Part shown: positions 22,712-35,089 of the stretch, piece by piece | How the letters are laid out: every line of letters begins with the position of its first letter | How positions within the stretch are numbered: position 1 is the first letter of the stretch | Assembly (NCBI GenBank): GCA_029721435.1 | Contig: CM056573.1 | Location: forward strand, 125,699,447 to 125,763,446 | Direction of reading: 5' to 3' | Source: Gymnothorax reevesii | Lineage: Eukaryota > Chordata > Actinopteri > Anguilliformes > Muraenidae | DNA length: 64,000 nucleotides | Position numbers and translations under genes: made by a program | The notes under the pieces: model-generated | What the model was told of the DNA's origin: nothing | Database searches by the model: none | The model's input: the letters and a program-made list of their open reading frames with translations, nothing else

Positions 22712-23453
22712 GAGCTACACGGGGCTCAGACCAGACTGTGGAGCTCTCGGTCTTCCTCTCTTCCTCCAGCTCTTCTTCTTTTCAAAGAGAATAAAGCATT
22801 AATAAAATCTCTGATTAATCTCATAGCAAAAAATAGCCACAGAGCATTATTACGGAAATCCTATACAGGGGGCAGAAAAGAAGAAACAGAAAATATCAAT
22901 CCATTATGTTTTACATTTCAAAACAAACCAACTACTTCAAAGCAAGGATGTGTGAAAGCGTAAACACAACTGTGTGATTTGTGCAACAAACAAGATGTTA
23001 GAAAATCGAGATAGATCTTGACGCAGATTTGAGTCGGAGGATTACTCTTTTCAGCATTAAAGTAAAAGAACTGTGCATTCAGTGCCTGTATGAAAAATAA
23101 GAAACATGATCTGCTTTACTTTTACAGGTTTTTTTCAACCACTAAGCGACATCGATCTCTACTGAAGCAACTTTTTCAGAACTCTTCACACTTCTAGTAC
23201 ACTATACGTTTATGCAGTCCAAACTCTGAGGGTTGTATGCCTTGCTATAACACAAAAAAAGACATTGGTTTGACAATTAAGACATTCAGTGACATCAGCA
23301 TTCAAAATTAATGAATTCTCACTCTAATGCAAACACAGGCAAAACCATTCGCATCTGCAGCCAATATTGCGAATGCTTACGGAGTATTTTCAAAACAGTC
23401 ACATTTGATTGCAAAATGTTACAAATTTAAGTGGACAGAAATTTGCCAAATTA
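22712..23453. other. Gene-free unique sequence
   Basis: AT-rich with a short TTCCTC tract near 22750. No protein family is recognised. Confidence 0.35.
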
Positions 23454-23458
23454 AAAAC

Positions 23459-24688
23459 TGTTATGATCCTGTCCTGCCTGACCAAGTTTTGATTATGAAT
23501 TTTGCTTTTTCTGACCATGCTCTGTATTTGTATTGTGATTTGGATTCCTTGCCATGTTTTGTTTTTGCCTTGTCTTTGTCTGTTTGCCATTTTCCACCAC
23601 TGCAGTTATATTCCGGACCATGTTTTGTCTCATACCATGCATTGCACTTTGTCTTCCCCTGTCTGGTCTTTTGTCATGTGATCGCTCACTGCCCCAGTAT
23701 TGTGTGCCACACTTTCGGGTGATTCCATGGTTTCTGGGATTTCATCCATACCTTCTGATCTCGTTTACTTCCTTCACCTTGCTTTTCTATATTACTAAAA
23801 GTACTAACAGTTTGTTGTTTTAGTTCAACTTGCTAACCAAGACTAACATTGTTTATAGTACTAACTTACTAACAAGCACTAGGGATTGTATAGCTGCACA
23901 TTACTAATTGACTAACAAGCTCTCAGCACTCGCTCTGCTCTGGTCTCTGCCTCTTGCCTTCACTCAGTTTACTTTGCTGTGTTTCAGCAGATTTTCTGCA
24001 CCTTGCTAATCACTGTTCTGCCTCTCACTCTGTGCACGATAGAACTCCCTAACCCGGAGCCGTATGTTTGTCAGTAGACTGCCTTCGTGATCCCTGTCTG
24101 CGTTTTGGCTTTAGCCAATTTCTTGTAATCGGAAACCTCCTCATGTTCATTCCTTTGTAATTAATCTGATCCATATCACCTGCCTCCCCTTTGTAGCATG
24201 TGACTGCCCCTATGTGTATTTAAGCAGTCATTTCATTCACTGCTCTTGTAAGAAAGTTTTCCCTGGTTTGCTTGTGCTGCGATTGTTGATGCTTTGTACT
24301 CTTAGTGTTATACTTCTGACTGGAACATCCTGGATTCTGATTTTGGCTTTACCTTTGATATTCCTGTGCCCGCGTACCGTACCGGTTTTGCCCGACTCGA
24401 GTTTTGTGTTTTCTGCCCTGTTAACGGTTCGGGTTACGCCTACTGAATTTTGGCTTTGGCTTCTCTGACAAACCCGTGCCTGTGTACCGAACCTGTTTTG
24501 CCTGACTACGAGTACTGTGATTGGTGCCCTGGTTACGACTCGGATTTCGCCCTCCGGATATTGATTTTTGGATTGTGAACTCTGTACTGTTGCCTCCTGC
24601 TCTGCAGGGGTTCTCCCTCTTCCTTAATAAAATCCAGTTTTACTGCACTGCTTGGTTCTCGCGATTGGTTCCTGAACGATACCTCACA
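23459..24688 (+). mobile_element. Solo LTR, Gypsy-type
   Basis: Begins TGTTATGATCCTGTCC and ends ACCTCACA. It contains a polyadenylation signal (CCTTAATAAAATCC near 24625) followed by TGCTTGGTTCTCGCGATTGG. It aligns along its length with the LTR at 56834-58092. Flanks AAAAC (23454-23458) and CAAAC (24689-24693) fit a 5-bp duplication with one mismatch. No internal region is present. Confidence 0.75.
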
Positions 24689-24898
24689 CAAACACCCAAT
24701 TGAAATTATTGCTGTAAAATCCTAAAATGGTTCTGGAAATAAAAATTTAAATATCATTTATTGAAATTATGCAAATGGGAACAACCACAAGTGATACCCA
24801 TCTCTAGTTAGAGGCCTTCTGAGGTGTTTTCTCTTAATTTCATTGCCACCTATAGAAGGACCCACCTTTGAGATGTTTTTTTACACCTAAACTTCAAA

Positions 24899-26190
24899 AT
24901 GGGGCCAGCAAGAGAAAAAATGGTACGGAGAGGGAGAGGCGTCCGTATGTGTGGTGGTACCGGCAGTGGTGCAAGACAACAGCAGAGAAGACAAAGGTCT
25001 GTGGTATCTGATGAGATTAGGGCTACTATAATTGATCATGTTGTCAACCATGGCCTAACATTCAGAGGCTGGTCTGCGAGTGCGGCCAAATCTGGCCTGG
25101 TCAACAGTGGCATCAATTATCAGTCTTCTGGGAGACCAGCAGGTGAGATGCAAATGTATTTCAATGCATATTAGAGTAGATAATGATCTACAGTTGGCCT
25201 TTAGAAAATGTATTCCTTGTGTGCAATTTGTTGCATTTCTTTATAGGACCCAAACACCCCCTCACTCTGGAGGTAGGGGTAGAATCTTCGGTGACGTGCA
25301 GGAAATGGCAATTGTTCAAATGATTATTCAAAACAATGGCATCAAACTCAAAGAAATAAGGGAATTCTGGAAGAAAAACAGACATTTGGAAATATACTTA
25401 ATGCAAGCATTTCAACTATTGCTCGTGTCCTTCACAAATCCGGATGAAACAACTGTACACTGTGCCATTTGAAATGAACTCGGTTGTTGGTATGTCCTGG
25501 CAAGAGGAAAGCTCAATTTTCTCTGCCACGATGCCTTTACTGTTAAAGTACTAATACAGGTGACTTTGCTAGCTTGTTTTTCTTCTAGGGAGTCATGGCC
25601 CTTGAAGCCCATCAGACTCTACATGTTCTCATCTATGTGGATGAGGCTGGGCTCAACTTGGCCAAAACAGGCTGGCAGGGGCAGAATGTGATTGGCAAAA
25701 GAGCTGTAGTAGGGGTCCCAGGCCAGCGAGGTGCCAATATAACCATGTGTGCAGCAATCTCATCACAGGGATTCCTGCTACACAGTCCGCTCTTTGGGCC
25801 ATATAACACACAGCGGCTGATTTCGTTTCTTGATGAGCTCCACGGCAGGCTTGAGCCAGAGGAGGAAAGGGGTGAGGCACTATGTAATTGTATGGGACAC
25901 GGTGCCATTTCACAGGTCCTGTGCAGTTACTGAGTGGTTTGCTGCCCATCCTGCAATGCAGGTCCTCTTTCTTCGACCATATTCACCATTCCTAAATCCT
26001 ATTGAGGAATTCTTTAAATCATGGAGGTGGAAAGTGTACGACCACCATCCACATAATCAAATGTCACTGATGCAATGAATGCAGCACGTGAGGACACATC
26101 GGTGGAGGATTGCGAAGGGTGGATACACCATGCAAAAAGTATCTTTCCCCGGTGTCTGGCAGGGGAAAATATTCGCTGTGACTTTGACTA
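24899..26190 (+). pseudogene. IS630/Tc1-type transposase pseudogene with DD35E spacing
   Basis: DDE transposase of the Tc1/mariner superfamily. The N-terminal helix-turn-helix region is readable (RQRSVVSDEIRATIIDHV, 24985-25040). The catalytic triad is visible: Asp in VDEAGLN (25640-25642), Asp in VIVWDTVPFH (25896-25898), Glu in NPIEEFF (26004-26006). Exactly 35 residues lie between the second Asp and the Glu in one unbroken frame. GT...AG-like boundaries at about 25143 and 25246, and an acceptor at about 25589, suggest the ancestral gene had introns. Frameshifts near 25440 and 25860 and a stop at 26076 break it. Terminal repeats were not identified. Confidence 0.75.
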
Positions 26191-26269
26191 AAACCTGTGG
26201 CCAAATGCAGGAGACCAGATGGAATAAATTAAAAAAAAAATGTATTTATTGGTAAAACCTGCAATGGAA

Positions 26270-29200
26270 ACTTCTGGTTGTCTAAACCTGTAGTGACTTT
26301 TCTTTGTGGAAAATAAAGAACAATTGCTCTGCTATTCCTGCATTTCCATTACTTCCTATAGTGTAATGTAGTACATTTGTAGTTTTCTCTCAGTAGTTCT
26401 CTCATGTAGTTTTCTCTCAGTATTTCATAAAGGGAACTTTGTTCATTGTAAAATAAGGTAATGTACACTTATCCTGACATTAAGAATAACAGAATATACA
26501 TACAAAAAAACTATGGTCTGACATTTTATGACAGTCTTTGAAGGAGTAGACAATGAGTCTGTTGTAATGCTATCATTTGATAGTGTTTGAGGTAATTGTG
26601 CTATGAGTCTCAAAGTGTTGCTGTTGCAGAAAACTATTGCTGTTTTGGGAGAATTACTTACTTTTGGCATAAGTACACTGTGTTTTGGTAGTTTTTGTGC
26701 ATTTCATGTGTCAAATGAACAATTTTGCTATGCTGTGTGTAGTATGCTGTATTAGAGTATTGTAAAAGCTGCTGCTGTATTGACCAATGTCGCTCAGCAA
26801 TTGCAATAAAAGGCCAAACTAAAGCACTACATGACATCACTTTTATGTGGAGGCTCATAGTCATCCCCTATCCATGCCTCATTCACTTAATGAGAACTGA
26901 ATGAATTTTAACCCCAGGCATTTTGTGGTGTAAGACCTTTTATGAAAGATAATAGCTCAAAAGGCGAAACAGTGAGCTTGAAAATTAAGTGAGAATCAGC
27001 AGTGTTCATCCATAATCTCATCCGGTCAGCAGCTGAGTCTGTGCTAGGATACAAAAGGAAAGTGAAAGGGGAAAAAACTAGTTAGTTCACCATCGGTTGC
27101 TGGGATCATGCGAAGGTCACTCAAATAATCAACCCTTTAGGCAGTATAGTCCCCATTTAGCAGCTCCCACTTGCATGTCTGAGCACTCAAAAAACAGTGT
27201 TAAATTTTTAAATACTGGTTCTATATTACTGTTTCAAGTACACTTCAACTGAATTTAAAGATTTTTGGGCCAATTTGATTGAACAAATTAACTGACCGTT
27301 GTTTAACTCGGTTGTGTGGGAACAATTGACGTAACATTTTTTAGTAAATCGGACGCAACTTTTTTGCACTGTAAACCCAGATGTGGTGGGATAGTCAAAT
27401 GTTTTGTGGGAATCGATTGCCTCAAAAAAAAATTTCAGCCAACTTAATGATCTTGGGCTCACAGCACTTTTAAAGATGACGAAACATGCTAAACTTTTCA
27501 AAATATATACGAGAATTTTTTAAGCACCATCCACACAAGGCATTTAAGTTGGCTTATACAAGTTCTTGAGGAAATCAGCTTTAAAAAACATTTGAGTGCA
27601 CCACACTATCTGTGGGAAGAATTCGTAGGGGAAACCGCCGCAGCAGTGCAGAAATGCATGCAGGTCCAGCATCTGGAAGATTCCCAAAGGAAGCGGCTGG
27701 CAGGAGGACCACAGCAGATACAGGGCAGACTCTAATGATGTCACTTCTGGTCACCGGCATTTGATGAGTGTGCAATTAGACATCCAGAGATCATCACAAG
27801 ATTAGACATGTTACATGCAGATGAGTGCGGGGCACCGCTTGATGAATCATATCAGTGAAAGACTTAACATGCGCCGTGTCACTCGATCTCATGTTATGTA
27901 TATTCAGACAGCTGTATGTATTAGCCTTTAATGTGGATTAAGATTGCTACCGGGGGAGAAAAAAGGTCATGCGTGAGAGCTGCTTTGAAGGCATGTTCAC
28001 TCAAATTATGTCTCCTTTCAAATAAATTCATTTAAGAAGGAGGTATTTCAAATGTATGATAAAATATTCAGACACCTCTACTCTCCACTAATATAGTAGC
28101 AGCAGTGCAAGATGAAGGAGATGCACCTTCTCTCTTATCTCAATGCCAGGTTGAAAAAAAATGAGCTGCGCTCATTGGCTCACATTAAAAATGTAAAATG
28201 ATCTCAGATCTGCCTCCTTTGGCCATCTCCTTTCCTCGTCCACAATGAACAGGGAAGACAAAACTGTTCCTAGACCAAGACTCACTCTATCTCTCTTTCA
28301 CTTAAGGAAGAATTACAAACAGGGGCCATTGTGTCAGCCCCAATATCTTCCTGTTCATGCCAAATGGGCAGGGCTAATCCATTGAGCAGAGTTAAATAAA
28401 GAATACATTCTCATAACTAAATCCACAAACATCCCTGACACTCTTGGAACTATTCAGCACGGTCAGTTCACATGTTTAAAATTTAATTAAACCATGTTTG
28501 ACACACCGGTATCTCAGGCATTAACTGGGTTACAGTTACACTGGATTCATGAAGCTGTCACTGTTAGCTTTAAGAACTGGAGAACACTGCTGCATACACC
28601 CAACACTTCCTTGACTAACCGAGCAATCTGGCTTTGCACATTCCCAACAGGATTGGAAGGACCATGGAACTGAATTACTAAGCTTTTTAAGCATGTGTGA
28701 AACCCATATAGTGCATAAAAAACTAACAATGCTTGATATGCCTCCGCCTGCCATAGCTTCATAAACCTTAAAAGTTGATCTTTTGCCCCCACATACAACT
28801 GACCTTGTATGACATTGACCTTTGCAAATAGCTCGGCCGACTTCTGTGGGGAGTTACCATGTATGATTCAGTAAAGATTTTTCCACCCCATCAGTAGATA
28901 TAGCAAGGACAAGACATTTGTGATGGACAGTGTGACAGACACATGCACTGACAGACAAATGAAAAACCGTATTCCTCCCGCCTGCTGTGTGTGGTGGAGG
29001 CATACTGATACTTATACAAAGAATAAAAGATGCAAAAAATTAATATAATGACAAATCATTGGTCATGCTATTGGTTTTGCATCGGCGAAATATCATAGTA
29101 ACTCAGGCCCTTAGTAAAAACTGCCTGCTGCATGATAAAAACATTTGTTTTTACTCTGAATTCTGAGTCAGTGTTCAGGAACTGAATTCCATTACCAGGA

Positions 29201-29839
29201 TGTATTTTTAAATCCCCGGCAATAGTTACTCCAGAATTAGAATTGAAGCGCCCTTTAATAGAATTTCTGTCATCCTTGGGTTACAGAAAGTGCAAGTGAG
29301 CTTAAGTCAAACGACAGCCATCAGCAAAACAAATACCCCAATGACATTTATTTCTCGATGGATGGTTCCCATTGTGTAGTTATGCGGCATCATGCTTTTG
29401 AATGAACTGGCTATATTTCTTAAGCACATTTAGCCTTTAATGGTAAATTAATCAGCCTGAATTTCATCTCGCCAGTCAGTCTGACATGATGAACAGTGTG
29501 TTATCAGTCTTTACTCCAAAGTTACACAATAGTGTGTAATTGATGACAGTCTCTGCAGTCAGTCCTTTTACAATTTCAAGAAGCAAAGAAATGACTAATG
29601 AAGAAGGAGGGAATGATATCACATAAAGGGAGTTGAGTTTCAAATATTATTTTACAAAATGAGCACATTCGGGGTATACTTAGAAATGAGTAAAAGGGGA
29701 AAAAAACATTGAAATGTTGAGAAAAGGAGATCAAAGTTTTCTTTTAAATAATTGTTGAAATGAGTGTCTGAAGGATATTTACTGCTGGAATGACAGCTTA
29801 ATTAAGCATTATACTTTATAAACATAGTTCCCTATGAAA
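26270..29839. other. Gene-free, mostly unique sequence
   Basis: No open frame resembles a known protein and no repeat with clear ends was found. Two stretches look least repeat-like and are candidates for conserved non-coding sequence on composition alone: 27780-27960 (around ATGCAGATGAGTGCGGGG) and 29190-29520. Confidence 0.35.
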
Positions 29840-30310
29840 TGAACAGTAGCTTAATCAAGAGGAGAGATTGGCTTTAAGAACTGAAGAAAACCTGATAGCA
29901 GGCCTCTTAGCCCATTTCAAAGAATATAAGCATACATGAGAAGACCCGAGTGTCATTTTGAACATAAACATACGTAATGAGAGGAATTGGCCATTCAGCT
30001 CATAAGGAACGTAATGATATATAACCAGGAGACCAAGCCATTTAGCCCATGCCACTCGGACACACTGAGGGTTTCTGCCTCGAATAACCAGGCAAACAGT
30101 TCCACATATCGAACAGTCACAATTCCCTGTGCAAAAACACTTGCTCTCATCATTATCTTCATGGATTTGCCTCTTACCTCATCAATCCACCTTTGTTCTA
30201 CTGAAAGAATTCTCCATGAAAAAATCTTTTGTAAATTGTTATTATAAATGTACACATCCTTCAAATTTTAGTTATTCAGTTTAGTTTCAATCTGAAGAGA
30301 TTAAGAATTT
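29840..30310. repeat. Decayed dispersed repeat
   Basis: GGCCATTCAGCTCATAAGG and GCCATTTAGCCCATGCCA are diverged copies of a motif recurrent in fish and other lower-vertebrate genomes. It is followed by AGTTCCACATATCGAACAG and a long tail. No ends or coding frame were found. Confidence 0.4.
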
Positions 30311-31094
30311 TGCTTCTCACTTCATCACGCATTTCTCTCAATGCTTCTTCGATTGTATTTTTTAAAAAATATTATTTTGGTAGGGTAGTTAAAAATTTAG
30401 ACAGTGACACAGTCATATGTGCTATAATCCTATCTATACAGTTTCAAAGATGCAAGAATTGCAGCCCTTTAAAATTCAAAAGACCCCAATGATCCCAGAA
30501 GATTATTTTGCAACAACACCACGATTTTAGCATTAAAAAAAAAAAAAAAAGCATTTGCCTGAGATAAAATGAGTTGCACATCATTAGCCTTCGTAATTCA
30601 GAATAACATTAACATACCAGGAGGGTAAGGTCGAAGTCTCAACACAAACATTTACTTAAGGAAATCCTAAGGAATACTTAGCCAATGCCTTTTGCAAAAT
30701 TCCCACCCAGTTTAAACATATTTATGCCGGTTATACAGTATGCATGCAAAGAACTGCATATGAATTAAAATAGATGCTGTCATGCCTGAAAACGTTCCTT
30801 TTATTTTTCAGTTTCCCCTCTTGTCTCAATAATGTCTGCATATTTTATTGGGCTTCTGCTGTGCAAAGTCACAACTTTTTTTCCATTAATTTTGCAGCAG
30901 GATAAGCACAACATTAACACTTCTGACAAATATCTGCATGGGGCAGATCATAAGGGAACATACTGTAAAATACATTAGTTTGCTTACAGATGGGTTTGCT
31001 TCATATTAATCCCAGGTTTTCTGTCTTTCCAATCAAATGTAGAAGCCTAGGCTAGTTCTTGCAGATGCCAAAATGATGCAGGCAAACATTGATT
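30311..31094. other. Gene-free unique sequence
   Basis: Contains a poly-A tract at about 30534-30550. No gene is recognised. Confidence 0.35.
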
Positions 31095-31435
31095 ATCTAA
31101 CTCATTAATTCATGGAGAGGTTTCCAGGTAACCAGGAGCCAATCCCAAGATCTAATAAGCTAGAGACTGTAAAATTTACTCAGGGCAGTTCACCAAAACA
31201 TTGCGGAGAATACACATATTCAATCAGACACTCATACCAATGGACAATTTAAGTCTCCATTTTTCCTAACATGCATGTCTTTGGACTGTGGTAGGAAACT
31301 ACAGTACCTGGAGGAAACCCAAATGAATACAAGTAGAACATGTAAACTCACTGGCAGGTCCCAGGCCAGATCAAACCTTATCGTTCTAACTTAGGCAACC
31401 ATGCTACCTACTCCACCACCAAGCCACAATGGACC
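31095..31435 (-). mobile_element. tRNA-derived SINE, minus strand
   Basis: CATGCATGTCTTTGGACTG, GGTAGGAAACTACAGTACC and GGAGGAAACCCAAATG (31270-31330) are the well-known body of a widespread fish SINE. The tRNA-like head lies at 31375-31435 on the minus strand, with a decayed B box (GGTTTGATCTGG in reverse complement). Many substitutions indicate an old copy. Confidence 0.65.
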
Positions 31436-32149
31436 AACATCAACACACGAGTATGGCCAATAAACTACATCATACTCAAAGTAGGTATAGGTTGATCCTC
31501 CTGTTATTACAGTACTAAAAAAACACAAAATTGTCTCGTTATTTAAGCATTGTATGCATTTTTACTCAGATTCAAGTGCTGTGTGTCAGCTTGGTGTTAT
31601 TATTGTTATGCAATGTGAAATTGCTATGATTTAATGTGTGGTTTTTGTTTATGAGTAACCGAGCAGTACTTTCCCTTTGGATTGAATTGGAAACAAGAAG
31701 AAAAGAAGATTAATGTTGACTTTTGACCTTTTTTAATGAGCTGACCCATTTGCCTCCTGTGGTCAATTAAAGAGATTGCCTTTGGGTTTGCGACAGTGAA
31801 TGATTTCCGTAGTTAATAAAAAAAAAGAAAATTGTCCATCAATACCACAACAGTACCCCCTGCTGTCTTTGGCACTTGGACCTATAAATATGAGTCAAAT
31901 CAGCAAAATATTTATGCTTGTGATCACTCAAACAGTGTTCTGGGGTGTTGATGCTTGCTAGAAATAATCTAAGAGTGGGTGGTCAGAAGAGCTAAGCCAA
32001 GTCTGTGTGTGAAAGTGTTTCTACTGAACACTCAAAGTAAAACATTTAATGGGGACAATTATTGGGCTTTGGGCTTTCATATTTTCTCAATAATTATCCT
32101 AAAAACACATCTTGTTTTATTTTATTCTAACATCTTATTTTCTACAAAC
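31436..32149. other. Gene-free unique sequence
   Basis: No gene or repeat is recognised. Confidence 0.35.
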
Positions 32150-32460
32150 ATTTCTTCTTTTTGCAAAATAAGACATACAGTTATGTTCGTTGGTTTGTCT
32201 GTCTGTCTGTGCACAAGATACTGTAACTCAAAAAGTAATGAACAGATATCCCTGAAATGTTGTGGTTGGGTTGGTATTACATCAGGGATGGAACCTATTG
32301 ATTTTGACCGTGATCGGTAAAACCATATGGCCGCCACAGCAATCATCTCAAAATACAATGTTGCAGATACCTCGAATTTTTTATGAGCCATGTTCACGCA
32401 GCAAGATTTCGACTGTGCTGCCTTGGCGGAGGTCTGCACTCTTGGAGTGCCTCTAGTGTA
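32150..32460. repeat. Dispersed repeat ending in GGCGGAGGTCTGC
   Basis: Contains GTTTGTCTGTCTGTCTGTGC, then AAAAAGTAATGAACAGATA, a middle section, and the terminus CCTTGGCGGAGGTCTGCACT plus CTTGGAGTGCC. I recognise the terminus as a common repeat end in fish genomes but cannot name the family. No coding frame. Confidence 0.5.
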
Positions 32461-32689
32461 TTTTTTTGTAATCTGTTTAAGCAATTATGTCATTTTTGGA
32501 ATTTAAATTAGGGCATCTATCCGTGCTACCATGAAGCTGCACTTCATAAAATGGGTATTTCCAGGCCTGAGTGCCGACTGGTCAAAATACAGAGGCACAA
32601 CCCTGCTAGGAAACACAATACAGTAACAAGTATTTTAGTCCCATTGAGAGTGAAATCTGTTTTTCAAGGGTGCCCTGGGGGTTGAGAGG

Positions 32690-33062
32690 GCAATTTACAC
32701 AGCGCAATTAGATCAAGGGATCATTAGGTGGCAGGTCATAAGAGCCAAGTTGGGACTTTAGCCATGAAACTGGGGAATCCCCTACTTTTATCGATAATTG
32801 TCATAGGATCTTTCATGGCCAAAGCGAGTCAGGACCTCGGTTTAACATCTCATCTGAAAGACAGCATCTCCTTCAGCACAGTGTCCCCATCACTGCACTG
32901 GGGATTATTCCGCCAGAGAGAAGGTGGCAACTTCTTGGCCCACCAACACCTCTTCCAGCAGCAACTTGGTTTTCCCCGGTGGTCTCCCATTCAAGTACTA
33001 ACCAAGCCCACACCTGCTTAGCTTCAGCTCAGATCAAATTGTGGTATGGCTGCTGATGGGTA
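32690..33062 (-). mobile_element. 5S rRNA-derived SINE (SINE3-type), minus strand
   Basis: GGTCTCCCATTCAAGTACTA, ACCAAGCCCACACCTGCTTA and GTGGTATGGCTG (32979-33052) match the reverse complement of 5S rRNA, including the internal promoter part, with substitutions and a deletion. The part at 32690-32975, with CCAACACCTCTTCCAGCAGC, is the usual non-5S body. It is a retroposon, not a functional 5S gene, because the 5S part is incomplete and mutated. Confidence 0.8.
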
Positions 33063-33229
33063 TGATGTGACACACTGTCCACATGAATGTAACTGCACAC
33101 CCATGGAGGCAAATAGCAGCAGGTATGTTTACCAGCTTAGTTGATTGTTATTTTTGTAGCATCATAACATATTGTTACTGTTTACATATCATATCAGAAA
33201 CTATATCTTTTTATGGGAAGGATGACTCT

Positions 33230-33644
33230 ATTAAGTGTCATTGCACGGATAGACCATGCAAAGGGTGATAATCCGGGATCGGCTGATTTTGCTGATATTT
33301 GGTATACACATGCACCTTACCAAGTTATGAATGAACCTACAATATGAGCATCATCCATTTGGTTTTGTTGGAGTAATCACCAAAAAATGTATTTTGATGG
33401 ATTCTGGACCATTTTTCATGGACTTTTACGGGGTTAATTCTGGTCATCCTCCACAGGAAACAGCTAAACTTTCAACATTTCTCCTTTGTGTGAAATGTTG
33501 CCCATAGGATGGCCTACCAAACTGCCGAGAATGATCAAAAAATATTTTCAAATATGCCAGTTATGTGTCAAGACATTTCCCTGACCTCGCAGGTTATCAC
33601 TTTTTGCAGATTTCGCATGGTCTATCCATGCAGTGATACTTAAT
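33230..33644. mobile_element. MITE with about 30-bp inverted ends
   Basis: Left end ATTAAGTGTCATTGCACGG plus ATAGACCATGC; right end, reverse complemented, ATTAAGTATCACTGCATGG plus ATAGACCATGC. The ends then share a GTGATAA motif. The interior has no coding frame, and no superfamily can be assigned. Confidence 0.75.
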
Positions 33645-34129
33645 TTGCTTAGTAAAAATAAAATCTAAATGAAATTTTGCTCCCTGAACTTTTTCATTTT
33701 TAGTGACAATTTTACAAAAGCAATAAACCCTGCAATAAGCCTGGGTTTACAGTGATTTTAGTAGAATGAGGTTTTGGACACCGACTCATGCCTTGCAAGG
33801 CCTCTTAAATGTTCTGAAATCACTGAGGATGTTATTGCTTTATTAAAATATTGATTCTCAAGCACAGTAGCTCAGCATATGGTAGGTCTTATTGAAACCA
33901 AAATTTCAATCACACCATTATTGTTCCTTAATTTGGAGTGTTTTTGTTTTGTGGGATTATTTCCTTCTCAATCCAGATTAGGACAGAGATGCTGAATAAC
34001 CCCCATGAAGCGACCTGCACATAAACAGCACCATGAAGTTATTTAATAATGTTCATTTCACATCCTTGTTTATCACCCCACAGAAACCTTTAGTGGACTA
34101 ATGTAGATCACAACTGCTCCCTCCATCAC
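33645..34129. other. No gene recognised
   Basis: Unique AT-rich sequence with no feature seen. Confidence 0.35.
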
Positions 34130-34330
34130 TCTCTCGCCCTTTCTCACTTTCACTTTTTGTTACCCTCACCCTTTCTCTGAGTCTCTCACTCTCCCTTCTT
34201 CCTCTTCCTGTCTTTATCTGGCTTGGTCTCTCCTCTTCCCAGCTTTCCACCCTGTCTCTTCCCTCTTACTTCCTCACACTCTTTATCTCTCTCCTTCCCT
34301 CTCTCACACACCTTTTCTCACTCTGATTTT
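34130..34330. repeat. CT-rich low-complexity tract
   Basis: Pyrimidine-rich sequence with CTCTCT, CCCTCT and TTCCTC runs. Confidence 0.85.
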
Positions 34331-34530
34331 AGTAGGAATTAGGAGTTAACCAGATTGTGCATTTTAGTGATTTCAGTGGTGTCCTGCTGGATAAAGACCT
34401 CCCCATTTTATCAACTTCAATCACATTTTTTCACAATTAAATTGAACTCACGGACCACATCACTGCAAGTTGTGGGGCAAGATCTATAGTGCAGTTGAAC
34501 AGCCTAGTGCAAAAAGCCCTTAAATCACAT

Positions 34531-34625
34531 TTTCATGCACTGTGAGATAAGAATGTGAAAACTGTATATATATACATCTATATATATATATAAGTTTTCA
34601 CATTCTTATCTCACAGTGCATGAAA
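34531..34625. repeat. Perfect 33-bp hairpin with TA-rich loop
   Basis: Left arm 34531-34563 contains CATGCACTGTGAGATAAG; right arm 34593-34625 is its exact reverse complement. The 29-nt loop is mostly (TA)n. It could be a very small palindromic MITE with a TA core, or a product of DNA repair. Confidence 0.9.
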
Positions 34626-34735
34626 AAAAAAAATATATATATAATTACCAAAGTCCACAGCCTTCATTCTTTCAATAGAAACATTTTTTGGCGTAAGTTT
34701 TCAAATGCTGTCATTGACATCAAAACAGGAAGGAG

Positions 34736-34945
34736 TTCATTATCCCTCTAACCTGAATCATAAAGACTCCATAGGCCATAATCCCTCCAATCACAATCAT
34801 AATATCACCATGGGACACTATCCCTTTTACCAGATCATAAATTCACTGTGGGACATTATCCCTCTCACCCAAGTCATAAAGTTAGGATGGGTACAATGTC
34901 CCTCTTTCCTGAGTCATAAAGTCAGTGAGGGACATTCTCCCTATT
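34736..34945. repeat. Minisatellite with GGGACATTATCCCT core, left part
   Basis: Units of about 43-46 bp contain GTCATAAAGTCAGTG, GGGACATTATCCCT and a CC(T/C)GAGTCATAA link. About five diverged units are visible. The same unit reappears at 36545-36655, beyond a Tc1 element. Confidence 0.75.
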
Positions 34946-35089
34946 CAGGAAAGCTAGAATCAGTTTAATGGAAAATATTGCTTTCCACTTGTGAAGCAAA
35001 AGTCATGCGAAAGTCATGCCTCTAAGAATTTGTGCCATCATAAAAGCCCCAAGAGGGGCAAAAAAGTAGAACATACTAATTCAGATTTT

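Noticed and set aside
22382..22794. Cys/Val- and His/Thr-rich frames on both strands
   Set aside because: Direct translation of TG and CA microsatellites.
28536..28798. Minus-strand frames of 72-83 codons
   Set aside because: No recognisable motif, two overlapping frames in unique AT-rich sequence; probably chance.
32975..33062. A functional 5S rRNA gene
   Set aside because: Only part of 5S is present, with a deletion and substitutions, and it is fused to a SINE body.
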